Shown here in pieces: positions 1 through 6,877 of a stretch of DNA of 15,989 nucleotides. Within the stretch, counting starts at the first letter, position 1. Each line of letters begins with the position of its first letter. The stretch spans positions 1 to 15,989 of the forward strand of contig JAGZGB010000039.1 in NCBI GenBank assembly GCA_018367495.1, read 5' to 3'. The notes below the pieces were generated by a model that was not told the DNA's origin, searched no databases, and worked only from the letters and a program-made list of their open reading frames with translations. Origin of the DNA: Veillonella sp. Its GTDB lineage: Bacteria; Bacillota_C; Negativicutes; Veillonellales; Veillonellaceae. The position numbers and the translations under genes are program-made.

Positions 1-1007
1 GTTTTTTGAGTTTCATCAACGAATGCTTGCAACGCGTTCATCAATGGTGCGAACCACATGCCATCATATACGAGTTCAGCATATTTGTTAGCAATAAGTT
101 CTTTGTAGTGGTATGTTGCTCTGTCGAGGCAAAGGTATTCAAGTTCTCTGTGAGCATACATGATGATAGATCCACCTGGGTTTTCATAAACGCCACGAGA
201 TTTCATACCAACCAATCTATTTTCAACGATATCTACAACGCCTACACCATAGTGTGCACCGATTTCGTTGAGTTTTTCCAATAATTGAAGAGGAGTGCCT
301 TCTTGACCATCAACGGCTACAGGTACGCCTTCTTTGAAAGTAACAGTTACATAACCAGCTTCATCAGGAGCTTGTTCAGGTGTATGTGTTACTAAATATA
401 CATCATCTTTAGGAGCATTTGCTGGATTTTCAAGATCGCCACCTTCATGGGACAAATGCCATACGTTTTGGTCCATGGAGTATGGATGTGATTTAGTTGC
501 TACAACTGGAATGTCGTGTTTAGCAGCATATTCCATGCAATCTGTTCTAGATTTCAAATCCCATTCTCTCCAAGGAGCAATGATTTTCATGTTAGGAGCC
601 AATGCTTTGATAGTAAGTTCAAAACGAACTTGGTCATTACCTTTACCAGTCGCACCATGAGCGATAGCATCAGCGCCTTCTTTTTTAGCAATATCTACAA
701 GGATTTTACCAATCAAAGGTCTAGCGAAGGATGTACCTAATAAATATTTTCCTTCATAAATTGCACCAGCTTTTACTGTTGGCCACACATAATCTTTTAC
801 GAATTCTTCTTTAGCATCAACAATGTATGCTTTAGAAGCGCCAGATTTAATTGCTTTCTTTTCAACCGCATCATAATCTTCAGGTTGGCCCAAGTCTACG
901 CACACTGCGATAACTTCAGCACCATAATTTTCTTTTAACCAAGGAATGATAACGGATGTGTCTAAGCCACCAGAATATGCGAGTACTACTTTATTTGCTT
1001 TACCCAT
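1..1007 (-). CDS. argG: Argininosuccinate synthase, 3' end cut by window edge
   Basis: Catalyses ATP-dependent condensation of citrulline and aspartate to argininosuccinate, the penultimate step of arginine synthesis, in the cytoplasm. Reading the minus strand from ATG at 1007 gives [19 protein letters not shown], with the PP-loop ATP-binding motif SGGLDTS at residues 12-18. Further family signatures follow, including [14 protein letters not shown] and a run containing [15 protein letters not shown]. The frame stays open to the left edge, giving 335 codons of a usual ~400, so about 65 C-terminal residues lie outside. The start is set by GAGGTG at 1013-1018, a few bases upstream; an ATG at 1020 is out of frame. 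It is preceded by a ~115-base leader with a good promoter. argH is not in the window. Family identity is very sure. Confidence 0.97.
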   Translation of the reverse strand, partial: MGKANKVVLAYSGGLDTSVIIPWLKENYGAEVIAVCVDLGQPEDYDAVEKKAIKSGASKAYIVDAKEEFVKDYVWPTVKAGAIYEGKYLLGTSFARPLIGKILVDIAKKEGADAIAHGATGKGNDQVRFELTIKALAPNMKIIAPWREWDLKSRTDCMEYAAKHDIPVVATKSHPYSMDQNVWHLSHEGGDLENPANAPKDDVYLVTHTPEQAPDEAGYVTVTFKEGVPVAVDGQEGTPLQLLEKLNEIGAHYGVGVVDIVENRLVGMKSRGVYENPGGSIIMYAHRELEYLCLDRATYHYKELIANKYAELVYDGMWFAPLMNALQAFVDETQK

Positions 1008-1072
1008 GATAACACCTCATTAAAAACTTACTATGTATTTAAACTTATATAATCATATATTATATCAGAAAA

Positions 1073-1108
1073 TTATGAAAACGCAGTGGCATCTAACCTA
1101 ACAGTCAT
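1073..1108 (-). CDS. Possible 11-residue leader peptide in argG leader
   Basis: Inside the argG 5' leader, ATG at 1108 opens an 11-codon frame reading MTVRLDATAFS and stopping with TAA at 1073-1075. An AGAAAGAGG purine stretch sits directly upstream, but only two bases separate GAGG from the ATG, closer than usual. It holds one arginine codon, the AGG triplet at position 4. A leader peptide sensing arginine is conceivable, but the frame is short enough to be chance and no clear terminator/antiterminator pair was seen. Confidence 0.2.
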   Translation of the reverse strand: MTVRLDATAFS

Positions 1109-1129
1109 TTCCTCTTTCTGACAAAAAAT

Positions 1130-1158
1130 AGTATACACCTGTATAATTATAGATGCAA
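1130..1158 (-). promoter_or_regulatory. Probable argG promoter with overlapping inverted repeat
   Basis: On the minus strand a -35 TTGCAT (1153-1158) is followed after 17 bases by a -10 TATACT (1130-1135), close to the sigma-A consensus. The inverted repeat TATACA-GG-TGTATA (1132-1145) overlaps the -10 and could be an operator. Immediately upstream, 1159-1176 holds one good half of an ARG-box-like sequence (ATTCA after an A/T core), but the other half is poor. Transcription would start near 1123, giving a leader of about 115 bases. ArgR control is inference. Confidence 0.6.
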
Positions 1159-1206
1159 GCATTATTTTTATTCAATTTAGTAATATGTTTCAATTCCGAA
1201 CTAATA

Positions 1207-1250
1207 TAATACAAAAGCTATATCCAGTGATTTAACACTAGACATAGCTT
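1207..1250 (-). terminator. Rho-independent terminator of the 1277-1978 gene
   Basis: A 15-bp stem (1236-1250 with 1215-1229) and six-base loop are followed on the minus strand by TTTTGTATT. The two imperfect positions are G-U pairs when read as minus-strand RNA but A-C mismatches on the plus strand, so the direction is clear. It ends the transcript before the argG promoter. Confidence 0.85.
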
Positions 1251-1276
1251 CATTTCTTACGATGTACTATCTATTC

Positions 1277-1978
1277 TTACTTAATATCAATAGGTGAAAA
1301 TTGGTAATCTAATACTATCTTATAATCATTAGTTCCAGCAATTTGCACTTTTAAGATTTCTAATATCAAAGACTTAATTTTCTCTATAATTGTACGAAAC
1401 CCTCTTTGCTCTTCACGAATAATAGCTTCAAGACGAACATCTAAATCATAAGACCTTGTAATTTTATAATCACCTCTAAAGTAATCTACAGTTTTAAATA
1501 ATTCCAATACACTTATTTCAGATATTGCTACATCAAAATTATTTATACTATTTAAAATATTATGTTTTACCGTTTCATCTACAGCAATAATAGTTTGATT
1601 ACTAATATGTGGAATTTTATCAACGATATATTTTTCTCTTACTTGCCCCCTTAAAGATTCATCTGCCATTAGAATATCTCTATCTAACGCTTTATCCCAA
1701 AAACAATGTCTTACAATCATACAATCATGTTCATCATCGTAATAAACTATCCAGTTTTCAATTTTATTAGCATCTGTTTGTTCAATATAAAAGATTTCAC
1801 GGGCATAGGAATCAATATCAAGTGCTTCAGACTTATAATCTAATCCTCCAGGACCTCTTAAATAATAGGATATAAAATTCTCCAATCGAAGCATAGCAAA
1901 CTTAATAATAGGTTTTGCTCCAATATAAATAGATAAAAAATTGCCTTCCTCATACTGCTTTAATTCAATATTATCCAA
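1277..1978 (-). CDS. Unrecognised 233-residue protein, TTG start
   Basis: I do not recognise this protein. It starts with TTG at 1978; the choice is supported by AGGAG at 1987-1991, eight bases upstream, with no competing ATG nearby. There is no signal peptide or convincing membrane segment, so it is probably cytoplasmic. The N-terminal half is mixed and rich in charged and aromatic residues (FISYYLRGPGGLDY near residue 40, IVYYDDEHDCMIVRHCFWD near 80-95). The C-terminal part from about residue 180 (LEAIIREEQRGFRTIIEKI onward) reads as amphipathic helix and may oligomerise. Its composition is visibly more A/T-rich than the flanking housekeeping genes. It is bracketed by the glycosyltransferase terminator upstream and its own terminator downstream, so it is probably a single-gene unit and possibly an accessory insertion. 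No function is claimed. Confidence 0.8.
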   Translation of the reverse strand: MDNIELKQYEEGNFLSIYIGAKPIIKFAMLRLENFISYYLRGPGGLDYKSEALDIDSYAREIFYIEQTDANKIENWIVYYDDEHDCMIVRHCFWDKALDRDILMADESLRGQVREKYIVDKIPHISNQTIIAVDETVKHNILNSINNFDVAISEISVLELFKTVDYFRGDYKITRSYDLDVRLEAIIREEQRGFRTIIEKIKSLILEILKVQIAGTNDYKIVLDYQFSPIDIK

Positions 1979-2041
1979 TAATTATGCTCCTAATACTCAA
2001 AACTCTCTCTAAATGTATGTATCTATTATTACTAATGTAGC

Positions 2042-2089
2042 AAAAAAATCTCTGTTCGCCAATTAATTATTCATTAGCAAACAGAGATT
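2042..2089 (-). terminator. Rho-independent terminator of the glycosyltransferase gene
   Basis: A 13-bp stem (2077-2089 with 2047-2059) and 17-base loop are followed on the minus strand by a run of seven T (2042-2048). The one imperfect pair is G-U on the minus-strand RNA and C-A on the plus strand. It starts about 16 bases past the stop of the upstream gene. Confidence 0.9.
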
Positions 2090-2104
2090 ATAAAATATAT
2101 TCAA

Positions 2105-2911
2105 TTATTCATCCACAAGTTCCAAGTCTTGTTGGTATGCATAGTCCGCTTCCGCTTGTGTAATCATACCTTGGTCTACCATTTGTTCAAGCACCAATTT
2201 TTGTCGTGCCTTTGCCCCTTTATAGTTCGTATAGGGATCCAAATAGGATGGTGCATTAGGCAAGGCCGCTAGCATGGCACTTTGGCCTAGTGTCAATCGG
2301 CTTGGGCTCGTTCCAAAGTAGCCATGAGCAGCTTCGTAAATGCCGTAGTAATTATGGCCATAATATACAGTATTTAAATACATAGTGAGGATTTCTTCCT
2401 TCGTATAATAATGTTCCATTTCACTGGCAAGAATAGCTTCTTCTACCTTACGACTCATAATACGTTTGGATGAGAGAAAGAGGTTTTTTACCACTTGTTG
2501 TGTTATGGTACTGCCCCCCTCTACGGTTTCACCTGCTATAGTATTGGTATAAAAGGCACGAATAATACCGAGCACATCAATAGCCCCATGTTTATAATAC
2601 CGCTTATCCTCTATAGCGATGAGTGCATTTTTTGTATATTCTGGAATCACATCACCCTTTACCCAATGTTCTTTAGAAACACGTTGGTTGAGGGCCATTT
2701 CTACCTTTTCTTTAAAAGTAAATAGTCGTATAATACGATCCGTACGACTGAGGGTGTCTTCACTTTGTTCTATCCGTTTTTCAACAGTTGTGTGAGCCTT
2801 ACTTTCATGATTTGTACCTTGAAAGCTATGGTATCCATCATATACAAATATAGCCAATACAATGACTACCACAAATACCACTAAATTCCTAAGATAGCGA
2901 AATACTTTCAT
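2105..2911 (-). CDS. mtgA: Monofunctional peptidoglycan glycosyltransferase (GT51)
   Basis: Polymerises lipid II into glycan strands at the outer face of the inner membrane. The product is 268 residues: a short basic N-terminus, one membrane segment at about residues 10-25 (VVFVVVIVLAIFVY), then a GT51 domain to about residue 230. Visible motifs are EDKRYYKHGAID with the catalytic Glu at residue 101 and His108; GGSTITQQ at 132-139; RKVEEAILASE near 154-164, holding the second conserved Glu; and YLNTVYYG at 178-185. No transpeptidase domain follows, so it is monofunctional rather than a class A penicillin-binding protein. ATG at 2911 is chosen because AGGTG (2918-2922) lies six bases upstream; the in-frame GTG at 2920 overlaps that site. 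The symbol follows the family and is less certain than the activity. Confidence 0.92.
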   Translation of the reverse strand: MKVFRYLRNLVVFVVVIVLAIFVYDGYHSFQGTNHESKAHTTVEKRIEQSEDTLSRTDRIIRLFTFKEKVEMALNQRVSKEHWVKGDVIPEYTKNALIAIEDKRYYKHGAIDVLGIIRAFYTNTIAGETVEGGSTITQQVVKNLFLSSKRIMSRKVEEAILASEMEHYYTKEEILTMYLNTVYYGHNYYGIYEAAHGYFGTSPSRLTLGQSAMLAALPNAPSYLDPYTNYKGAKARQKLVLEQMVDQGMITQAEADYAYQQDLELVDE

Positions 2912-3262
2912 TGCTTTCACCTATTTCATAAAGGCCTGTAACAGTAATATCTATAATACAACTTAAGATCTATTAAGTACTACAGAACCTTATATACATA
3001 TACAAACACATTGTGTATTAAATGTATTGTATCACATCAATTAAGAAGAAGATACATATATTACAAGGTTTAAATAGATATATATAGTATAAAATGTATT
3101 TAATAATACATTTAAAATATATTTGAAGATATACTGCCAGATACTATGTAAATCTATATATACAGATTTATGCATATTAGGTATACTTATTAAGTTGTAT
3201 TATAAACTTCATATAGAGTATAATAGTGAAGATGATAAAAACATGCCCATTGGAGGAGTATT
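2912..3262. promoter_or_regulatory. AT-rich divergent intergenic region with inverted repeats
   Basis: About 350 bases without a gene separate the glycosyltransferase from the plus-strand repressor gene. It is extremely A/T-rich and holds a perfect 9-bp inverted repeat with a four-base spacer (AAATGTATT / AATACATTT, 3092-3113), another copy of the half-site AAATGTATT at 3020-3028, a short palindrome ACACATTGTGT at 3006-3016, and a second pair TAAATCT / AGATTTA at 3149-3170. These could be operators, but A/T-rich DNA yields such repeats easily. No coding frame or RNA gene was seen. Confidence 0.5.
3195..3224 (+). promoter_or_regulatory. Probable promoter of the CsoR-type repressor gene
   Basis: A -35 TTGTAT (3195-3200) and a -10 TATAAT (3219-3224) are separated by 18 bases, placing the start about 30 bases before the gene. 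The ribosome binding site GGAGGAG follows at 3252-3258. Confidence 0.6.
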
Positions 3263-3541
3263 ATGAAACAATGTATGGATTCAGAAAATCTACATCGTCG
3301 ATTACGTAAAATCCTTGGTCAAGTGCAAGCTATTGATCGAATGATTGAAGAAGACATTCCATGCGAAGATGTGTTAAGCCAAATCAATGCAGCTAAGTCT
3401 GCCCTACACAAAGTAGGACAAGTGGTTCTAGAAGGACACATCAATCACTGTGTACGCGATGGTATCGAACACGGTGACGTAGAAAAAACTATTAGCGACT
3501 TTACAAAAGCTGTAGAGCGCTTTGCAAACATGGGAAAATAA
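3263..3541 (+). CDS. csoR: CsoR/FrmR-family metal-sensing transcriptional repressor
   Basis: A 92-residue all-helical repressor of the DUF156 family, which lets go of DNA on binding its metal or reactive ligand. The core LHRRLRKILGQVQAIDRMIEE (residues 10-30) is typical. The metal site reads Cys34, His59, Cys63, the same spacing as Cys36-His61-Cys65 of the Mycobacterium tuberculosis Cu(I) sensor. FrmR and RcnR types have His at the third position and CstR lacks the middle His, so copper sensing is the best inference. Cys4 is extra and near the N-terminus. The gene has its own promoter, a very strong GGAGGAG ribosome binding site and its own terminator. No copper ATPase or chaperone is adjacent, so its targets lie elsewhere or it controls only itself or the divergent gene. 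The family is sure; the ligand is less so. Confidence 0.88.
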   Translation: MKQCMDSENLHRRLRKILGQVQAIDRMIEEDIPCEDVLSQINAAKSALHKVGQVVLEGHINHCVRDGIEHGDVEKTISDFTKAVERFANMGK

Positions 3542-3543
3542 AG

Positions 3544-3568
3544 AAGAGGCAAAACAGCCTCTTTTTTT
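3544..3568 (+). terminator. Rho-independent terminator of the repressor gene
   Basis: Stem AAGAGGC (3544-3550) with GCCTCTT (3557-3563), six-base loop, then a T run to 3568, immediately after the stop codon. Confidence 0.92.
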
Positions 3569-3662
3569 ACCTAAAACTACATTGCAATAGTTTACGAATC
3601 ACCCACAATACATTAAATTAGAAATTTCGTCTAATAAAAATACAAACTGTGTACATATCAAC

Positions 3663-3693
3663 AAAAAAGGACTCTACATTCGTAGAGTCCTTT
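3663..3693 (-). terminator. Rho-independent terminator of ptsH
   Basis: A perfect 12-bp stem (3682-3693 with 3666-3677), four-base loop and six T on the minus strand (3663-3668). It begins 17 bases past the HPr stop codon. Confidence 0.93.
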
Positions 3694-3709
3694 CTATTAC
3701 CACAAGGAA

Positions 3710-3970
3710 TTAGTCGTGGTTAGTTGTTAAAAATTCGCTCAATGCAGCAAGTGCATCGTCTTCGTCAGCACCATCAGCAGTCAATGTAACGGATGTACCT
3801 TTTGTAGCTCCTAAAGTCAATACAGTCAAAATGGATTTAGCATCAGCTGTTTTACCATTAGCAGCAATTGTTACTTTTGAAGCGTATTTAGCAGCCAATT
3901 GTGTAAAAGCTGTAGCAGGGCGAGCGTGTAAACCAGATTCGTTAGTAATTTCTACTGTTAATTCTTTCAT
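3710..3970 (-). CDS. ptsH: HPr, phosphocarrier protein of the PTS
   Basis: Small cytoplasmic carrier that takes phosphate from Enzyme I and passes it to sugar-specific IIA domains. The 86 residues match the family length. GLHARPA puts the active-site histidine at residue 15. AKSIL puts Ser46 at the position phosphorylated by HPr kinase in Firmicutes, implying a role in carbon catabolite control as well as transport. The ribosome binding site AGAGG lies five bases before ATG at 3970. The gene lies downstream of ptsI on the same strand after 149 bases, the opposite of the usual ptsH-ptsI order, with its own candidate promoter and terminator. The likely local client is the fructose IIABC at 9279-11246. 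Confidence 0.97.
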   Translation of the reverse strand: MKELTVEITNESGLHARPATAFTQLAAKYASKVTIAANGKTADAKSILTVLTLGATKGTSVTLTADGADEDDALAALSEFLTTNHD

Positions 3971-3989
3971 AATAACCTCTTTCTATCTC

Positions 3990-4006
3990 GATAGGCAATG
4001 CCTATC
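3990..4006 (-). promoter_or_regulatory. 17-base palindrome in the ptsH leader
   Basis: GATAGGC and GCCTATC flank a three-base centre and lie between the candidate ptsH promoter and its ribosome binding site (3976-3980). It could be a repressor operator just downstream of the transcription start or an RNA hairpin in the leader. There is no T run, so it is not a terminator. Confidence 0.45.
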
Positions 4007-4026
4007 CTATACGTTCTAATAGATAT

Positions 4027-4056
4027 ATTGTATCAATTTAAAGCATTTTAATTCAA
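4027..4056 (-). promoter_or_regulatory. Candidate ptsH promoter
   Basis: On the minus strand TTGAAT (4051-4056) and TACAAT (4027-4032) are 18 bases apart, in the 149-base gap between ptsI and ptsH. This would allow HPr to be made independently of Enzyme I. Confidence 0.5.
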
Positions 4057-4119
4057 GTATATTAAAAGTTCTTTGCTATATACTGATGAACTTAATACTT
4101 TTCTTAGAGCTATACAAAA

Positions 4120-5847
4120 TTATAGTAAGCCTTTTTCAGCTAGTACAGATTTAGCATATTCGGTAATTTCTTCAGCTGTATCCATGGAAAGCGCTTTATT
4201 AGCCACATCTTCACATTCTACTTTAGAAACAGATCGTAAGATTCTCTTAATAAGTGGTATAGAGGACGCTGTCATAGAGAATTCGTCAAGACCAAGACCT
4301 AATAGAATCATGGTAGCTACAGGATCACTAGCGAGTTCACCACACATACCTGTAAATTTACCTTGTTCATGGCTAGCATCAATAACATGTTTGATAAGAC
4401 GTAAGACACCTGGATGCAATGGCTGATATAAAGAACCAATGGATTCATTCATACGGTCTACTGCCAGTGTATATTGGCACAAATCATTTGTACCGATACT
4501 GAAGAAGTCTACGTATTTAGCCAAAATTGGAGAAATAACAGCGGCTGCTGGTACTTCAATCATAATACCAACCTTAATATCCTTATTGAATTCTTTGCCT
4601 TCTTCTGTAAGTTCTGCCTTGCATTCCTCAAGCATAGTATTCGCTTGTTTCACTTCTTCTACGGAAGCAATCATAGGGTACATGATGTGAATATTACCAA
4701 AAGCACTAGCACGCAATAACGCACGTAATTGTACTTTGAAAATATCTGGACGATGTAAGGAAATACGAATCGCACGATAGCCAAGGAATGGATTCATTTC
4801 ACTAGGCAAATCAAGGCATTTTAATTCCTTGTCACCGCCGATATCCATGGTACGGATAATAACAGATTGCCCCTGCATATCTTCTGCAACCTTTTTATAT
4901 TCTTCAAATTGTACATCTTCTGATGGTAATTCATCATTTTCCATGTACAAGAACTCTGTACGGTATAAGCCAATACCTTGTGCTCCCATTGTAAGAGCAT
5001 GTTTAGCATCTTTAGACTTACCGATATTACCAAATAGTTCTACATGATGACCATCAGTTGTTGTAGCTTCAAGATTAGCAGATTCGCGCAAGCGTTTTAA
5101 CTCTTCTTGGTATGCATCCGCCTGATTTGTATACTCAGACCAATCCGCATCAGATGGATTTATTTCAACGATACCCTCTGAACCAAGTACAACAGCCTTC
5201 TCGCCATCAACAAAGCCTTCAATATCGCCTACCCCCATAACGGCAGGAATTTCCAAGGTACGTGCCATGATGGCCGCATGAGATGTAGGACCACCTGCCG
5301 CTGTTACAATGCCTTTCACAACATTTTTATCTAAAGAGGCCGTATCAGATGGAGCCAAATCATGAGCCACCAAGATAACCTCTCCAGAAATATGGGACAA
5401 ACCACGAGGATTCATACCTAACATGTTACGTATTAAGCGGTCACCAATATCCTTAATATCTGCACCGCGTTCACGCATATATGGATCATCCATGCCAAGA
5501 AAGATATTAGCAAAGGTGTCAATGGTTTGAGCAGTAGCTGCCACTACGTTAGTATGGCTACTCTCAACAAGGGATTTAATACCATCAGATAAGGATGGGT
5601 CTTGAGCAATTTGCATATGTGCTTCGAAAATAGCGGCCTCGTCTGGTCCCATTTCTTTTAAAGCCTTTTGGCGGATAATATCCAATTGTTTTAAAGTAGA
5701 TGCCATAGCAGCAGCAAACTTACCAATTTCCGCTTCTACTTTGTCCTCTGCTACAGTGTAGTCAGGAATAACAATTTCTTCTTGAATATATCTATATACA
5801 TTGCCTACAGCAACGCCACGAGATCCAGAAATCCCTTGAATTCGCAT
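4120..5847 (-). CDS. ptsI: Enzyme I, PEP-protein phosphotransferase
   Basis: First enzyme of the sugar phosphotransferase system: it takes phosphate from phosphoenolpyruvate onto a histidine and hands it to HPr. The 575 residues are the normal length. The N-terminal HPr-binding and swivelling region ends in GGPTSHAAIMAR with active-site His190. The C-terminal PEP-binding barrel shows GLYRTEF (Arg296), RTMDIGGDKE (Arg332), MIEVPAA (Glu431), GTNDL (Asp455) and TGMCGE (Cys502); nearly all share the Escherichia coli numbering. ATG at 5847 follows an AGAGGA site six bases upstream. It is divergent from dapF across 195 bases. All catalytic residues are present, so it should be active. It precedes ptsH on the same strand. 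Confidence 0.97.
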   Translation of the reverse strand: MRIQGISGSRGVAVGNVYRYIQEEIVIPDYTVAEDKVEAEIGKFAAAMASTLKQLDIIRQKALKEMGPDEAAIFEAHMQIAQDPSLSDGIKSLVESSHTNVVAATAQTIDTFANIFLGMDDPYMRERGADIKDIGDRLIRNMLGMNPRGLSHISGEVILVAHDLAPSDTASLDKNVVKGIVTAAGGPTSHAAIMARTLEIPAVMGVGDIEGFVDGEKAVVLGSEGIVEINPSDADWSEYTNQADAYQEELKRLRESANLEATTTDGHHVELFGNIGKSKDAKHALTMGAQGIGLYRTEFLYMENDELPSEDVQFEEYKKVAEDMQGQSVIIRTMDIGGDKELKCLDLPSEMNPFLGYRAIRISLHRPDIFKVQLRALLRASAFGNIHIMYPMIASVEEVKQANTMLEECKAELTEEGKEFNKDIKVGIMIEVPAAAVISPILAKYVDFFSIGTNDLCQYTLAVDRMNESIGSLYQPLHPGVLRLIKHVIDASHEQGKFTGMCGELASDPVATMILLGLGLDEFSMTASSIPLIKRILRSVSKVECEDVANKALSMDTAEEITEYAKSVLAEKGLL

Positions 5848-5883
5848 GTGTGTTCCTCTTTCTATTACGATAAACTACATTAC

Positions 5884-5913
5884 TTTATATTCTATCATTT
5901 CTCTGGTAAACAA
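5884..5913 (-). promoter_or_regulatory. Candidate ptsI promoter
   Basis: On the minus strand TTGTTT (5908-5913) and TATAAA (5884-5889) are 18 bases apart and just upstream of the gene. Neither hexamer is perfect, and the region is A/T-rich enough for rival choices. Confidence 0.35.
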
Positions 5914-5957
5914 TAAAGCAAATGATATTACAACTCAAATTCATCACCCATTTATGA

Positions 5958-5979
5958 TATAATATAGAATATATATAAT
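5958..5979 (+). promoter_or_regulatory. Two -10-like TATAAT hexamers upstream of dapF
   Basis: TATAAT occurs at 5958-5963 and 5974-5979 in an A/T-rich stretch ahead of dapF. No good -35 lies at the right distance from either, so the exact promoter is unresolved. Confidence 0.35.
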
Positions 5980-5990
5980 AATATATTTAT

Positions 5991-6042
5991 GAGACTTTCA
6001 CGGGATTCATGGTGAAAGTCTTACTTATTGATAGGAGACTTT
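5991..6042 (+). promoter_or_regulatory. dapF leader hairpin with alternative ribosome-binding-site pairing
   Basis: AGACTTTCAC (5992-6001) and GTGAAAGTCT (6012-6021) form a perfect 10-bp stem with a ten-base loop. The octamer GAGACTTT of the 5' arm (5991-5998) recurs at 6035-6042, spanning the end of the ribosome binding site AGGAG (6033-6037) and the spacer up to the ATG. The 3' arm (6015-6022) can therefore pair either with the 5' arm, leaving the site free, or with the site itself (eight pairs, one G-U, 12-base loop). There is no T run, so it is not a terminator. Confidence 0.4.
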
Positions 6043-6876
6043 ATGAAATTAACTAAAATGCATGGTCTTGGCAATGACTTCATCCTCTTTGCTGACCCAC
6101 AAGGGACTGAAAAAGATTACACAGACCTCGCCATTCGACTTTGCGATCGTCGTACAGGCATTGGCGCTGATGGTCTTGCCATTCTAGTTCCGTCAAAAAA
6201 CTATGATGTACGCATGCGCATTATCAACTCTGATGGTAGTGAAGCAGAAATGTGCGGCAATGCGATTCGTTGTTTTGCCAAATATGCCTATGAACACGGT
6301 GAAATTACTAAAGAAACTTTCACCATCGAAACCTTGGCTGGTGTAATGAAACCTACCTTAACTATCGAAAATGGTATAGTCACACAAGTGACTGTAGACA
6401 TGGGCAAGCCATTCTTTGCATCCCAAGACATTCCGATGGATATAAATATGGATAAGGTTATCGACGTAGACCTCGATGTAAACGGCGAAGCAGTAACGGT
6501 AAGCTCCGTATTACTCGGCGTGCCTCATACAGAGGTGTATATCAATGACATTACAAAGGCACCTGTAACGACACAAGGTCCTATCATTGAAAAACACGAT
6601 GCATTCCCATCCAACACAAATGTTAACTACATAGAAGTAGTCAACGACAAGCACATCAAGGTTCGTACTTGGGAACGCGGTGCAGGTGCTACACTAGCAT
6701 GTGGTACAGGCTCTTGTGCTTCTGCTGTTATGTCCTTTGAAAAAGGCCTAACTGGTCGCGAAGTAGATGTAGAGCTTTATTTAGGAACATTACATATTTC
6801 ATACTTGGAGGATGGCACGGTGCTCATGACTGGCCCTGCTGAGGAAGTCTTCGAAACAGAACTTCCTATCGATTAA
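6043..6876 (+). CDS. dapF: Diaminopimelate epimerase
   Basis: Interconverts LL- and meso-diaminopimelate, giving the meso form used for lysine and for peptidoglycan cross-links; cytoplasmic and cofactor-independent. The 277 residues match the family. The start MHGLGNDF-type motif is at residues 6-13. The two catalytic cysteines appear as EMCGNAIRC (Cys71) and ACGTGSC (Cys220), with GIGADG at 39-44 and GAGATLACG around 213-221. ATG at 6043 is chosen for AGGAG five bases upstream; the in-frame TTG at 6028 would add five residues and precedes that site. The next gene starts one base after the stop codon, so the two are probably cotranscribed and translationally coupled. Other dap genes are not in the window. 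Confidence 0.96.
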   Translation: MKLTKMHGLGNDFILFADPQGTEKDYTDLAIRLCDRRTGIGADGLAILVPSKNYDVRMRIINSDGSEAEMCGNAIRCFAKYAYEHGEITKETFTIETLAGVMKPTLTIENGIVTQVTVDMGKPFFASQDIPMDINMDKVIDVDLDVNGEAVTVSSVLLGVPHTEVYINDITKAPVTTQGPIIEKHDAFPSNTNVNYIEVVNDKHIKVRTWERGAGATLACGTGSCASAVMSFEKGLTGREVDVELYLGTLHISYLEDGTVLMTGPAEEVFETELPID

Positions 6877-6877
6877 G

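Noticed and set aside
6..284. Plus-strand open frame at the left edge
   Set aside because: Shadow of argG, whose minus-strand translation matches argininosuccinate synthase throughout.
2912..2920. GTG start adding three residues to the glycosyltransferase
   Set aside because: It overlaps the AGGTG ribosome binding site that is well spaced for ATG at 2911.
6028..6042. TTG start adding five residues to DapF
   Set aside because: It lies upstream of the AGGAG site that serves ATG at 6043, and DapF proteins typically begin at this M(K)xTKMHGLGNDF region.
5940..6042. Lysine riboswitch ahead of dapF
   Set aside because: The leader is too short for the known lysine riboswitch and shows only one simple hairpin.
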